Notes: generated from the letters alone by a model not told the origin. A DNA stretch of 64,000 nt from Panopea generosa (GCA_029582155.1 CM055897.1:5736661-5800660), one strand, 5' to 3'; shown: positions 46,893 to 60,188, counted from the first letter of the stretch. Program-made: numbers and translations.

Positions 46893-48654
46893 AATAAATA
46901 ATGTTACTTATCGTTTTAAATGCACTATGCAATATTAACTAGCGAATTTGTGTAAATTATATCAACTTGCACGATACAAAGAAGTCATTATCGGCCAGGA
47001 ATATAAACACTTACAGCTTAGGAACAGTCAATTGCATCTCCTCTGCTAGATCTTTTCCCGGGAACGAAATCAGCTAGATGATCCAACTCAAGCAAAGTTG
47101 ATTCTTTTCTCGGGTAATGAATTGGTTTGTCAATGTTTAAAAAAATATTTTTAATATGTTTAAATTTTCCAAATGAAAAAAAACTGGACTGGTTCTGACA
47201 TCGATCTTAGAGGACACATTTTAAAGAAAACACCAGTCTGAATGGTACTACCAAAGGTACATTATGGTCAAATATTATAAAAACTTAAATTTGTGTTTTC
47301 AGAGTTGTTTAAGATGTTTAAATATTTTCAAAAAAAAAACATTTATAAAATTTTGCCAAACCAAGATGACTCTAGATTGACAGTCGAACACAAACATAAA
47401 ACAAATAGTATTAATAAAAGGTATAAATGGTAACTTCTAGTAGTAGTTTCTAAAAGCGCACAGCTCATGGCAGATTATGGCTAAATTTTATTGAAAAAAT
47501 GAGTCGATGCTTACAGTGATGAAAATGTTTAACACACTTGTTGACGCCAAGGCAGACAGACTGACGGAGGTTGAGCAAAATGCAATAAGAATTTATCAGG
47601 TCGGCTCATGTGAAATAAAAACAGTTATTTATCAACACTACTTTCCAGTAAAACGTTTTAGGTAATATTTTATGTATTATTGTATCTAACAATGTCAACT
47701 CAACTCAAAATATATATTATAGGCGGTATTAGTAACACACATGGTGCACAGTAAAAATAAATACGAAATAGAATATGAACATTATGTTAGAATTATTATC
47801 AATGTTTGTATTAGACATGTACAATCTAAATATTGTACGGACATGGCGAGCTTCTTACTAAACATCGTAAGCTTACATATTTTTTATCGTAAGTTTTTAT
47901 TTAGTTTCGATATCTTAAAGTTTCTTAAATAAAATACTGAAACGGTATCATGGAAAAACGGGAAACATGTATGAAACAGTTGTTATACTGAAAAGTAAGA
48001 AAATATAAAACCAAGGGGAAAAAAGGCATACATGTAATAAGTTTAAAAAATGTGACGGCATTGGAGCAGTCAGTAGCACGTTCGCTGTCAACTTGGCCCT
48101 AAATTTGGTTAACTGATGCATCCGACTTCGCCCTTTCCATCTGTGTCCGAAAAAACAACTTTATTGTATTCTAAATATTTCAGATTTGTACATTTTAATA
48201 CTTCTTATTTTATTTTTATTTCTATTAAACTGGATGCTTTTGAGATGTGATGGCTTTTTTATGAGATATTGTTAACCTATTTATTTAATTCTTTTTTTAA
48301 TTTGCCATTATTTTAATGGTTTGTTGGACAGTGTCTTGTTTTTTCCAATTGAGTTTAATTATATAAAGTTAGTTAACACTGTACATGTATATGGTTTCAT
48401 ATGGTTCGTTTTTCGTTCTGTTAGTGCAATACCTTGATAACTGGATTGATAATGTCAATGTCGCAAAACAAATACCCAAGTACAGTTAGGTGATTATTAG
48501 TATTAAGATTATCTCCCTTCATTTGATTACGAGACCAATTTATCTAAAATTAGACATATTATTGCACGTTTGATGAAAATGTCAGTGACAGTTCCAGAAA
48601 TATCATTAATACCAGTAGGGCTATTCATACCCACATCAAACGATGTTTGGCTGC

Positions 48655-48760
48655 ATATTTAACATCATTCTGATGCCATAGATGGATAACAGACGATCAG
48701 TTAACCTAACCACTTTCCCTGGGATCTTGAATGGTTAATCAATATTTGAGCACACTGATT
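48655..48760 (-). mobile_element. SINE family 1, 3' fragment
   Basis: AGACGATCAGTTAACCTAACC and GATGCCATAGATGG match the reversed 3' body of the copy at 56325. There is no tRNA-like head. Confidence 0.6.
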
Positions 48761-49271
48761 AAGCAATACATGAATACTATTTGAAATAGCGATAAACATC
48801 GAATATCAATAAAATAGTTTTACCTAAAAAATCAAATTGAAATTGAAAAAGGAATAACTTTGAAATACGATTAATTTCACCATTTTACAAATAAATTGAG
48901 TTTTTTCATCCTCAGCAACTGATTCGTTATGAACACAAAAACCTAAGTTAAACATTCAACTATACGCGTATGTCTGCTAACTATTTCTATTCTATTCCTC
49001 TTACTCTTCTATCGTCTTATTTTACTTCAATTTTTTTTCTTTCATAATATTAAATAGAATAAAAATATTATAAAATTATAGATAAGAAAATTTGTTATGT
49101 TTTAGATTGAAAAAAATAGTATTTATTATTCTCTTTTTGCTTTAAAAAAAGAAACAAACGATACATGTTATGTTGTGTTATGTCAATGAATATATGTGTA
49201 TATTATTACATTATTTGTTCTATGTAATATATGACTGAATAAAAACTAATTAAATAAAAAAAAATAATTAT

Positions 49272-49345
49272 GTCGTATATCGGTAATTTCAGACACTGTG
49301 GCACGACCGGATTCGAACTCGCAACATTTGGATTGTCATTCTAGG
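49272..49345 (-). mobile_element. SINE family 1, head fragment
   Basis: GTCGTATATC followed by GGATTCGAACTCGCAAC is the reversed junction of head and body of family 1, strongly diverged. Confidence 0.45.
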
Positions 49346-50634
49346 TTTTGTGGTCATCTTTGTAAAACAATAAAAAAACATACACGTGTTAACATGATTT
49401 GTCAGAACTACGGAATCAAAAATGTCTTATTTTAAATTATAAGTCCTAGACGTTTTTTTTCTAATTTATGCTACATTGTCCTTAACCCAATAACCTCCCT
49501 TCTATCTAGTCTACTTGCAAAACAAGTAAATTGCTATATCTTATTCACAAAGAAACTTATAAGTAAGAGTAGGACATTACACGACAGGACCGATCAAAAT
49601 GATTTCTTCCTACATCATTCAAATCTTATTTGAAGCTGCTAAAAGAAAGCATGCTTTATCACCTTTACCATTCGTTTGTGAGTATAAAAAGAATATAAAA
49701 ACGTCTAACACACCAATTAATTTTGTACTGTTCTTCATATAGACACGTGCACTTCTTGAATACTGAACACATTGCCACTGGTTTTCAAAGTGTCTTGTTT
49801 CCGTAGTTTGTTCTCTGTTAGTCCAAATATGCAGAAACAAAACATGCGGTTACCATGTGCTTTTTTACAATATTTATGTTTTGATGACACCTCTTCATTT
49901 TTCTGCCCATATGTGGCAGTGTATCACTGCGTATCTTTACACTGTTATATCTTTATCCAACAGTACTCATCCAAACTTGGCAGAACTCATAAAAAAATTT
50001 CAACGTTCTCATATGTACAAAGAAATATGACAAGTGTATGCATTTTCAATAAAATAATGCCAAACCGATTTACACCTAGCTAATTTCTTGGGCGCAACAA
50101 TATTGCTACCGTCACTTAAGGGAGGTCATTGGTAAATGAGGCCACAAAGTGAGTGTTTCAGGATTTTAAAAAAAAATAGAAATTGAAAAATGTTTTTCTC
50201 CAATATATTATGCTTGTACATACTCACTAACCCCAAATTGCTAAAAGGATAATTTTATAGACTTTAACATGCAACTATAATATATTGAAAAAGGGCTTTC
50301 TTAACTTGGTCTACGCACCTAGGTTAGACTATAGATTTCCCGCTTAAAAGTGCGACATTTTTTGTAACGTATTAAAGGACACATGTGAGTTCAATTTGAT
50401 CCATTTTACAGGTAAACATGTAGTATACATAGTTCAAATGATGATGCGAGGTCACAAGCAGTATATAAAACCATAGTACACTAAACCATTCGGATTTTAT
50501 TCATTATTGATAATGAAATGCTTTTTATCGTTTTTTATAACTTTTTATAGCGTTTTTCCTGATATTCTCACTTTAAATGGTAAAATTCAGTATTGGTTAA
50601 ACAAAATGCCATAAACGGGATAATGGAATGGAAT

Positions 50635-50805
50635 AATGGCCGCTCACACCAGCGGTTAAGTGTTCGATCCCGAGCTCGGTCGGGCGCCTCTCAAAAGACA
50701 ACACTCAGTACTGGTTTAACCAGGAAAGCGGACTGGTGAGCGATTCATAGTAGCTTCGCAATCGAGCTTACATGTAATTATATTGGTATAAACTAAAAGC
50801 CACAT
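50635..50805 (+). mobile_element. tRNA-headed SINE, family 2
   Basis: It shares GGCCGCTCACACCAGCGGTT, ACAACACTCAGTACTGGTTT and GCAATCGAGCT...TAAACTAA with the copy at 40690. Confidence 0.65.
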
Positions 50806-51574
50806 GCAATCCTACACATTTTATTTTATTTTTCTGAACGGGGTTAAACGCCATTTTCAACACATTTCAGGTTACAAACGAGTATTTCATATCCAGTTTA
50901 ATGGTGGAGGAAGACCTCAGAATGAACCTGAGTAGAACCACCGTCCTTCAGCTAGTAACTGGCAAACTTTCTGACATGAAGTTTTTTGAGCGATCGGGAC
51001 ACGAATCTTCAACCTTTACACAATTTATCAAGACATGCTAACAATTGTATTATGCCACAATCTGAAAATTTAAGATTATATTAATTTTATTACTTATAAA
51101 ATATAGCCCAGTTGTGTTTTATAACTTGTTCTGTGCCCTTTTTCGTATCAAGAAAACAACTTCTGCTTCCTTGCCATTACTTTGAAGAAGGCCTAGAACG
51201 CCGTCAAATTTGAGACCTACCTATCAACAAAAAGTAGGACGTGTTTCTTCAAGGCTTATAACACTTATTTTAAAAGAATACAATTGTGATGTGCGATTAA
51301 ATAAACACACAAGAGAAGTTCTCTAACTTAAAGAAACACAAAATATGCCCATCTCGACACCGCTATAGAGATAAACAAGTTAACCTGATTTTTCTTAAAT
51401 GTATTTGGACTTTGACAGTAAATGATACACACTAGCAAGAGCAACAATTTTGATAAACAGGTTATAAACGGTGTCAATATTAAATGACAGTCACACGCGT
51501 ATGGTATAGAAGTATAAATTACAACACACTGTCAAATTAAGACTTGAGATTAAAAATACATATTTCAACACACT

Positions 51575-51775
51575 GTGGAGCTTATTGTCAAGTGGTAGAG
51601 CGTCAGATCCAGGAGGTATCGGGTCCAGTCCTGTGCTTTAATCTGGTGTCGTGTCCTAAACATGACACTTTATTCACATCTGCCTTGTACTGGTTCTTCC
51701 CAGGAAGGCATCGATCGAGTGTGATTTGTCTAAGTGATGATATTTATCTCAACATTTAGATTATATTTAAACTAA
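51575..51775 (+). mobile_element. tRNA-headed SINE, family 3
   Basis: The head has TCAAGTGGTAGAGCGTCAGA and GGGTCCAGTCC. The body has ACTGGTTCTTCCCAGGAAG and GTGTGATTTGTCTAAGTGAT. Confidence 0.6.
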
Positions 51776-52181
51776 TAAACTGTATTTAACACTTATTTCA
51801 TGTGCGATGTGGAGCGACCTCTGGTATCACAGTGTGGGAAACCTTATTCATATCAATTCTCTTCTAGCGGCTTCCTGTTCATTCTTAGATAAGATCAATA
51901 TATAAATACAGTATCCAATGAAAAGTGAAATAAATAATTAAACAATGTATGGATTAAGACAAATAAACGCAAACTACTGGAATAGACATCTGGCGCAGAT
52001 AACCTTCGATATAATCAGTTTACGTCAGTTAAGATTCAGAGAAATAAATACCTCTTTTACTTTGAGGATTAATATAAACCCAAGGAAAGAAGTTAATCAC
52101 AAAAATTAGATGAATTTAAAAATAAAGATTGATTAATGACAAAAAATGTTTAAATCTTTTAATGCCATTTAAATTTGTAAA

Positions 52182-52508
52182 TCAGTTGTACAATAAGAAT
52201 CCTGTAAACGAAGTGATCCGAATTTTCGGTGCCCCTTCGGCATGAAACCAACTTCCAGCAGCGTCTATCCAAACAGCGTCGCATTGCTTCAGTCGTATGA
52301 TCGCTGTATTTCCACCCTGAAGGTCTTGTGTTGCATGATAGCCTTCAACAACCGCATCTATTACGTTGACACTGTTTACCATAAGCTCAGCATATAGTTG
52401 TTGATGATCTCGTTGTCCAACAGCGAAGAAGAACATGTAGACGCCATTCTCCGGGCATGTGAACGTTCCGGAATGTATGTTGTAACCATTGCCATCGTTA
52501 GTTATAAT
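52182..52508 (-). CDS. C1q gene B exon 4: main part of the C1q domain
   Basis: This 327-nt terminal exon is open throughout. It begins IITNDGNGYNIHSGTFTCPE, then GVYMFFFAVGQRDHQQ, ELMVNSVNVIDAVVEG, LQGGNTAIIRLKQCDAVWID and RITSFTGFLLYN. It matches gene C codon for codon in length. The Cys in RLKQCDAV replaces the Gly seen in genes A and C. No AATAAA was seen close by; ATTAAA occurs at about 52159-52164. Confidence 0.9.
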   Translation of the reverse strand: MITNDGNGYNIHSGTFTCPENGVYMFFFAVGQRDHQQLYAELMVNSVNVIDAVVEGYHATQDLQGGNTAIIRLKQCDAVWIDAAGSWFHAEGAPKIRITSFTGFLLYN

Positions 52509-53179
52509 CTTGAAACAAGATGAATGAAGTTATATAAGCTTTTTTTTGGTACCTAATGCGTATGTGGAACCACAGTTAGGCCAAATCAGTGTTTTAACAA
52601 GCGGACAAGAGAACAACATCTAAATTAAGGAATTGATAGTTTTGCATAACGTTTAGTTTGTAGGGATTTCTCAAGATGTGTGTAAGGAATACAACCTCAT
52701 ACAAGTATCTTCCAAGGCAATATAACTTTTAAAGTAACATATCTTTTTTTCATGTAGCATTTTATATGTCATGTTAATTATATAAAATACCTCTTGGCTT
52801 ACAAAGTACACAACAGTAAATTACATAAAAATATATATAGAAATATATAGAAATTGTGTTACCGTGATGACTTAAAAATAACAACAACGCAATATGAAAT
52901 ATATCATGTCATTATTTACAGAGACATGAGTAAAAAGGCAGCTTTAGAATAAAAAAAGTTACTCTTTTTGGGGCTCAACATCACCAGGATAAAAAAGCAA
53001 TTATAATACCGGTAGCTTGGTGTTTCATAAAGGCAGTGATGGCATTAGCTTATTTTTAAAGATATATTAACATGGAAACTAATCAGTTTGTTATAATAGT
53101 ATTTTCCTAAATTATTGGACTCTTTTAATCATTTCTATATTTGTACAATTGTTATGTGTATTATAATACCATACGCTAC

Positions 53180-53259
53180 CCTATTAAACTTTATTGTTTG
53201 GTGGGAGCCAGGGTCTACATCGTGATCAAGGTAGGCTGTGAAGGCAATGCCACCGCCGG
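53180..53259 (-). CDS. C1q gene B exon 3
   Basis: This 80-nt exon reads GGGIAFTAYLDHDVDPGSHQ, then TIKFNR, after a TTTTACAG acceptor and before GTAGCG. It is almost identical to the gene C exon at 63815-63894, including flanking intron sequence (TTGTACAATTGTTATGTGTA). Confidence 0.85.
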
Positions 53260-53616
53260 CTGTAAAACAAGTAGATATTTTATAACAGCTGTCTTTGTTC
53301 ATAAATGGTTTATATTTTATATAGTAGTCAAAATTAAGACACGTGTGATGACATGCTGTCTATATAAATCTACGTAATAATACAATTATATATTAAGTCA
53401 ATGTGTACACTAGGGACGAGCCACAAGTTCTACATAAGTTACCGCTCGTCCAATAAATAACTGATACAGAAACAAAACATGGCATAAATGGTACATTATA
53501 AAAGTTTCATTGCAAATACTTCTTTTCATGCGTAACAAAAGAATAAAACGAAATAATAATTTTAATCAGAACGATTTGGTATATATTAATTGATTATATA
53601 TTGCACATTTGTAATT

Positions 53617-53932
53617 CATACGTTTCATAAGTACATGTATTAGTACATGTATCATACGTTTCATAAGTACATATACTATACGTTTCATAAGTATTTGTAT
53701 TATGCGTTTCATAAGTACATATATTATACGTTTCATAAGTTCATGCATCATACGTTTCATAAGTACATATATTAAACATTTCATAAGTACATGTATTATA
53801 CGTTTCATAAGTACATGCATAATACGTTTCATAAGTACATAAATTATACGTTTCATAAGTATTTGTATTATACGTTTCATAAGTACATGTATTATACGTT
53901 TCATAAGTACATGTATTATACGTTTCATAAGT
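53617..53932. repeat. 24-bp tandem array in C1q gene B intron 2
   Basis: About 13 units of CGTTTCATAAGTACATGTAT plus TATA. Confidence 0.95.
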
Positions 53933-54747
53933 ACTATAGCCCAGTTTACACATGAGGTTCATATGTATTGTGTGATATTTAGGATGATTACGAGCAGTTG
54001 ATTTTGTTTGATACTTAATGGTATGTAGAAAATCACCTGCATATATTACAAACTAAGCCTGCGTTAACGGACACCAGCGGATATGTGGATGAAGTAATAG
54101 CTAATAAGTTATTGATATAAAATACAACCCTAAAATATTATTAATGAAGGGATTTCATATTGGTCCCGTGAGTACAAGGATAGTAAATTTTGCCCAAAGC
54201 ATTATTAGTTAATTAACAATCATTGTATAATGACTATAGATATTTTCCTAGGTCTCAAGTCGCAGATCAATACGAATGTCCGATAATACTTAGCTGGCCA
54301 ACTATGATATCATTGAAGAAAAAACACTCAAATAAATAACCTGCTCTATTTTCAAGCATTTGACTGTACTGAAGATAAATAAATAATACTGATATATTAC
54401 GTATGTAGGTTTATTACTCTATTTTCCATTTGATGTATGACGTATATGTTGCCTGACAAATTACAATGTTTGTTCCCAGCCAGTGCGAACTTAGGGGTAT
54501 GAATTGCACTTGCGAAATATACATGCGCAGTATTGTAACAATTTACGCAATGTCTGTATTACCTACTATTCGAACTTTTATATCAAACCTAAGCAGTGGC
54601 TATTCTGTTCTCCCATATGATATATAAATCAACGATTTACAATATGACTTTATGATACAAGTTTAACCTTTTATGACTACCAAGCTGTTATCATTATGAT
54701 TATATACGTTGAATTACATATGATACTAGTTTTATATATTTAATTAC

Positions 54748-55054
54748 CTTGTCTTTTAACTATGCCATTTTCTTTGGCACACTTTCGACAATTTTCACCG
54801 TTGGTCTCATTATTTCAGACCCATCTTTAGTTTTTATTTGCTCTGTGTTGAGTTTCTTGTGGAGCGGATTATTCTCGTCTTGGTGAAACTGTTTCTCCTT
54901 CTGATAAAGCAATTCTCGTTCAAGTTTCTCAATTAGTTCAGCTTGTTTGTTGATCTGTATTTGTTGATCTTCAATAGTCATCGCTTGTTTGTTGATGTGT
55001 TCTTGTTGTTCTTCAACAGTTGTACGCAGGATGTTTATGTCGTTCTAACTTGAT
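54748..55054 (-). pseudogene. C1q gene B exon 2: coiled coil with stops and phase defect
   Basis: The long charged helix reads TTVEEQQEHINKQAMTIEDQ and then QAELIEKLERELL, a clear coiled coil related to gene A exon 2. The acceptor CATCTTAG gives the right phase but includes TAG ten bases in; a second AG ten bases downstream avoids that stop but breaks the phase from exon 1. Its length of 307 nt is one short of what exon 3 requires. Confidence 0.6.
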
Positions 55055-56324
55055 CTAAGATGAAAAATAATGGAAATGTTACCGATAGAATCGCAAGGTC
55101 CTGATGTTATTCGTTATGCTAAAGAAGTTGCATTATGATCTTAATCAGGTGTAGAGTTATTGAAATTCTCGTTCAAAAACAGATTAACTTTGATTAATTT
55201 ATTAAATAGGGTGGGGTCTATATTAACATGTTAGAAAACAGATAATTTATCGTAAAAGTCCCCTTAATCAAGGCAGACCTCTGTTCGCGGGATCAATTTT
55301 GTTTCCTTGCTATTCCTGTGATAATTCATTTTGTATGCCCCATAATAACGTCATATTACTACAACGTTATTCGATCATTCTAAACTGTCGAATTGTTTCA
55401 ATATATCTTAAAGACAGTAGTAACCCACATGTTTATGGATGGTTTAAACACTATTGCAACTATTGACAAATAAGGGCAGTTAATTTTTCTTTTTCTTAAA
55501 ATGTTGTTAAAGCATACATGCAGTCAGTCAGAAGCAAGTGTTTATGTTCACAATGTGGTCGCAGTGGGATATTAAGACTTATGGAAACCAATGTAAACTT
55601 TTAGACGCCTTTCATTCATTAACTGTACTATTGTAATGGTTATCAAAAGATGTAAAGTACTCAAATGTCCACAATTTGTCGACATAGCAATCACAGACGA
55701 ATAGAGCTCCTACCTGATATGTGCTTAAAAATCTTCCTTGTTTTGAAATGTTTTTGTTTGAAAAAAAACAAAAAAACGAAAACAAGTCATAAACAAATAG
55801 TATTGAATTTGTTTTACTTTTTAAGCCATACAATTAAAATGGCCGTCTGCACTGGCGTCATAACCGCTTTTTTAGTTTATGAGATGGCTGAAATAATTTA
55901 TATGAGTGTCATTTGAAAAATTTGAACGATCGCGTTAGTAAATAATAATAATCGGAACATTGTTCAAGATATATAATATGTTTATTTTAACAAATAATAA
56001 GTCTTTTTTAATAACTAACTTAACTTATTGCCTATATATTATAGCTTTAACAAGATTCTAGTTGTGCATAAACCTTGCAACATTTACATATTTTGATATG
56101 TAAATGTGATGTATTCAATGCTTTTGTATACTATATGTTAACTATAAAAGATTCACTATTCTTCATATTGATAAAATTAAGAATAAATCTTAGCAAAACG
56201 AAAAACTGATAAAACCTGACCTGCACTTGTAGTAATGGTTCTTTAGGGTTCTGTGCATACTTATTTATTCAAAACTTCCGCATGTAAATGATGTCATGTC
56301 CTTATTTCTTCAAAATGCTAATCC

Positions 56325-56607
56325 GGGCCCGATTAGCTCAGTCGGTTACGCGTCTGACTATCAATCCAGGGGTCGTGAGTTCGAATCCCAGCCAGGCAAC
56401 AGTCTCCGTGATGATTGATATACGACATTGTGTCTCATTATCATTCGTCTCTCACCGCTGATTCAAGTGGGAAAGTTATCAGTTACTTGCGGGATGGTGT
56501 GTGCTCGAGTACTGGTTAATTCCAGGAAACAATGGTTAGGTTAACTGATCGTCTGTTAGCTTTCGATGGCATAAAAATGACGCTAAATATTCAATCAATC
56601 AATCAAT
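56325..56607 (+). mobile_element. tRNA-headed SINE, family 1 (near full length)
   Basis: The head, GATTAGCTCAGTCGGTTACG followed by GGTCGTGAGTTCGAATCCC, is tRNA-like with A and B boxes. The body has GTCTCTCACCGCTGATTCAAG and GTGCTCGAGTACTGGTTAA, and the tail is (ATCA)n. The flanks AAAATGCTA (56312-56320) and AAAATACTA (from 56608) look like a target duplication. The element lies in intron 1 of C1q gene B. It is not a tRNA gene: the acceptor stem is not closed. Confidence 0.8.
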
Positions 56608-57444
56608 CAAAATACTAAGATTAAATCAAAAACATATTTCTCAAAGTAATAGTACTTTGACGTGTTAATACATTTGGTGTCATGTGACATTTTCACAGAA
56701 CGACACATTAGGCAATTTCAGAAATGCTTATTTTGATTTCTACAAATGCAATATGTCTATGTTAAATGGAATGTATGTGACACTGTATTAAATCAAGAAA
56801 GTGTTTTCTACTGACACGTTTTAATTCCTGGTAAATGGTCACGAGTTCAGAATCTAATACATGTTATTAAATACTGTAATATTGTTGAAACGAGTACTTG
56901 CTTATCAACATATCAATGCTGAAAAACGTACCATTACTACTGTATTGGTGAGACCTCGCGACATGTGTTTTGTTTAATCCTGTAGTAGTCCATTCATCTC
57001 ATTAGTTATGCTAACTTACAAATGTAGTATGTTTGTAGAAACTGAAAACCTGCAATTTGTGTCTGCGATAGACAGACAATCTAAACACTGCACAATAATG
57101 GGGATTGATGTCGTTTTCAACACGTTACAGCAGGTTATGAACAGACTCTGAGTCTGCGTTTTGTTATGCTTGTATTCTGTATATCCAATGTGATATTTAT
57201 ATCAGACATTATTATATATGACATCTAGCTTTAATGGTAGAGTAAAATTTCAGTATGAATCTAAATAAGAAATTGTCTAACAAACTTACACAAATAATAA
57301 GAATTATCAGGAATTTTAGCCGAGCTGGGCTCCAACCCACGGCGCCATCTATGAAAGTGACGCCGTCTTAGTTTATTTGTTTGACAGTCTCGTGATGTTA
57401 TTTAAAGATGGATAATTTTAACCAAAAACATGAATTTGACTTAC

Positions 57445-57575
57445 AATTGTGTTATCTCGAGAGCGGAAAGACGCTGTAAAACATCGTCATCATCACATAT
57501 CCGTGCTGCACACACGCTAATTAATACGAACAGAATCACAACTGTTTTAACACAAACACTCCAAAACCGGTCCAT
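57445..57575 (-). CDS. C1q gene B exon 1: signal peptide
   Basis: The ATG at 57575 opens 43 codons plus 2 nt ending at a GTAAGT donor. Residues 9-24 form a hydrophobic signal core (VKTVVILFVLISVCAA), followed by an acidic DDDD and LQRLSALE, the start of a coiled coil. The phase-2 end equals that of gene A exon 1. Confidence 0.7.
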
Positions 57576-58514
57576 TTTGATTCTAATCGTCAGAAACTAG
57601 AGCGTCAAGACTAATAATTAGGTAAACGATAAGGCGAACATACAAGCAACTGAAATTTATGTTAGATAACAAAGTTTCCCTTATCATTAAGGCAGCTCAT
57701 TAACTATTTCATTAAATATGATTTTAAAGGAGGATTTTAAATGTATTCTTTATCTTTGTTTAGTTTACTACTCCAGACGGACTGGGGATTCCGATGAACC
57801 CTCTGAAAGTCTTAAATAGTTTTTGGCTCTGGACGCTTGTTTTTATATCCACGGTGTAAATACTAAATACATGCACATGTGTGTAAGTGCCAAACGTCAG
57901 TCTGCTAACGCGTTTAATATATAGCTGATAGTTTAAATATTCATTCATATATTTACTTGAGGGACATATCAAACTAAAAAAGAAACGTTTTATCGTTAAG
58001 ACTGTTATTATAAGGATTTTATTCAATTAATGCATTCGACATTATTTACACGTGCATAAAACAGAAAAAAAGAATTTAATCCTATATTAACATTTCTGGG
58101 ATATTTTGATTTGACTGTCTCGTCTTATAGAAGAGCGAGGTTGGTACATGTGTTAACCAGGGTTAAGCTCTCACGTGACCTGTTTCGCTACTAACCTTAC
58201 CATAAAGGTCTATATTGTTGTCACGCCTCGTCTATATCTCCATAGTAATTGTTCTGTTCTATCTGCTTTGCTTTTTATGTCTTTAAATACTACGTCTCGT
58301 TTTGTCATGCATTGTCTTACTTTTAAACCAAGTAATGGCGGATTGATATTGTAATACACTGTACGTGTTTGTACCAGTGTGTATATATAGGGTATTGTAT
58401 ATAATATTATATATCGCCATTGGTGTACGCTCATCGATCAAATACGTTGACTTCAAAATCATAACAGATAACGACACAAATTGAGACTTGATTTCCTAGG
58501 TAACGTTACTGACT

Positions 58515-58690
58515 TGCGGATCATTTGGTGTAGTGATAGAACATTTGTTCCAGAACTCGGGGATCTTGGGTCCTATCTATCCCAGTGTGTTCGTTATTGG
58601 TTCTTTTATAGGAAAACCTCTGGCGAATAGTGTAAAACATGTAGACCTGTTTATATGCCGATGTAAAGTAAACACATGATTAAACTAAGC
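58515..58690 (+). mobile_element. Possible SINE, family 3-like
   Basis: TTGGTGTAGTGATAGAACA and GGGGATCTTGGGTCC look like a decayed tRNA head. TTATTGGTTCTTTTATAGGA resembles the family 3 body. Strongly diverged. Confidence 0.3.
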
Positions 58691-60188
58691 TAATCTGCGA
58701 AACGGAAAAAACACATGAGAAAATGGTGAGTTAACTTTAAAAAAACACCAATAAAGAGTGTTGCCTTATTTGATAAACATGTCAAAGAGTTTATCTATCA
58801 AAGAATGATATCATGATCTTACAACGTATTCCGATTTGACAGCTGTCCAGCACAATTTCTTCTTTATCGTACGAATACCGGAAAAACTGTGGACTCCAAG
58901 ATGACAAACGATAGGAGGCGCTGAGTACTTGTCTTAACCTTTGTCTTGTCGTATTATAATTCCCTTGTTGCTCGGGATTCAACAAATTCATTAAATACAT
59001 ATGTTTCTGGATTGTGTGGTGTTTTTTCTTGTGTATAATGTACTGAGCGTTCCTACGTTTTCAACGTACACATGTTCATGGTTCATGGTGTCGTATTTGT
59101 AGGAGACTGGTCTGGCGGTAATGATGTGACGACGGGGGAAGAGTGAGGTTGATACTATTCGTTTTTTTGTGGCTGTGTCCTTAAGTGCTACCCACTTTTG
59201 GTATTTTATTTTCTGATAGTTACGTATACATATAAAAAAGAATAGTTATTAATGTGAAGTCTTAACAGGTGGTCTTAATTACAGGATTTAACACATGTCT
59301 ACATCGTTTGAAGTTAATCAATTTTATTAGCTGTGAAATGACAATTTATGAGAACATACAATACGCCATGTAAAAGTCATATTCGCTTAATTCATTGAGG
59401 TCAACTACTACTACTACTGAGGCAAAGCTGAAGATTAGCCATGAAAAGTTTAGCAAAGCTACAGGCAAATATTTAATAGTTAGTTGATTTCTAGTTAATG
59501 ATCCTAATAGAATGTGAGTTTATTGTTTATTAGTTATTCCATTCTTAAACTAACGCCAGGGACAACAACTCGGAAAAAAGTTTAATTTGAGTCTGGGATC
59601 AGACTTTCTTGAAAATAAGAATTTAATATTCAGCGCATTATCTTCCTTTTTGTGTAAATAGTGAAGTTCAAGTCATTGAAAATAATCGATAACATGAAAA
59701 TGACATTTTCTGCGGAGTGATAATTTTTTACTTTTTGTATTTTAAGAGATGTTTCGTTACAATTTTAGGTTATGTTCTACTTTACCTCGTAAGTGTTTTA
59801 AATCGAACCTAGCCACGTTCAATGATTATCCGTAGTTTTCGTCGCTTATTGTATTCTATAACATTCGAAACTATGTGAAGGTCTATTTTTATATTTTGAT
59901 TTCAAGTTGCAATCATTTGCCTATATAATCAATTCACAGCTGTCTATTTGAATACTATACATGATGCAAAATAAACGTAAAGCAAAACTGTTTAATGGTT
60001 TATATCTGAAACCAAAAAAAGATGCGAAAATCACATAGCTTAACATTATCCCTTTTGATTTTAATTTATAGATCTGTATTTGTTTCCAATAAAGACAAAT
60101 AGAGTATATTAAACGCACCTCATGCATGTAGATGAGTCTTTTTTGATAACCAATGATTTTAGCCTTATCAATGTCGTGTGTCATACCA

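Larger units (their letters stand above)
46900..52150. other. Convergent intergenic region between C1q genes A and B
   Basis: Holds only SINE pieces (48655, 49272, 50635, 51575). No gene seen. Confidence 0.5.
52182..57575 (-). pseudogene. C1q domain-containing protein gene B (four exons; coiled-coil exon damaged)
   Basis: Minus-strand exons 57445-57575, 54748-55054, 53180-53259 and 52182-52508 mirror gene A in order, size and splice signals. The product would be about 281 residues: signal peptide (MDRFWSVCVKTVVILFVL, cleaved near VCAA), coiled coil, C1q domain ending SFTGFLLYN. Exon 2 has an in-frame TAG at 55045-55047 if the better acceptor is used, another TAG at 54760-54762, and ends in phase 0 where exon 3 needs phase 1. 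A 1-nt shift near the end restores the expected phase and removes the second stop. So it is probably a pseudogene, or an exon with local assembly errors. It is convergent with gene A and tandem with gene C. Confidence 0.75.

Noticed and set aside
47522..47599. Plus-strand stretch reading VDAKADRLTEVEQNAIRIYQ before a GT
   Set aside because: Short, no acceptor in a fitting position and no neighbour in phase.
56325..56400. Functional tRNA gene
   Set aside because: It is the head of a SINE with body and (ATCA)n tail; the acceptor stem is not complementary.
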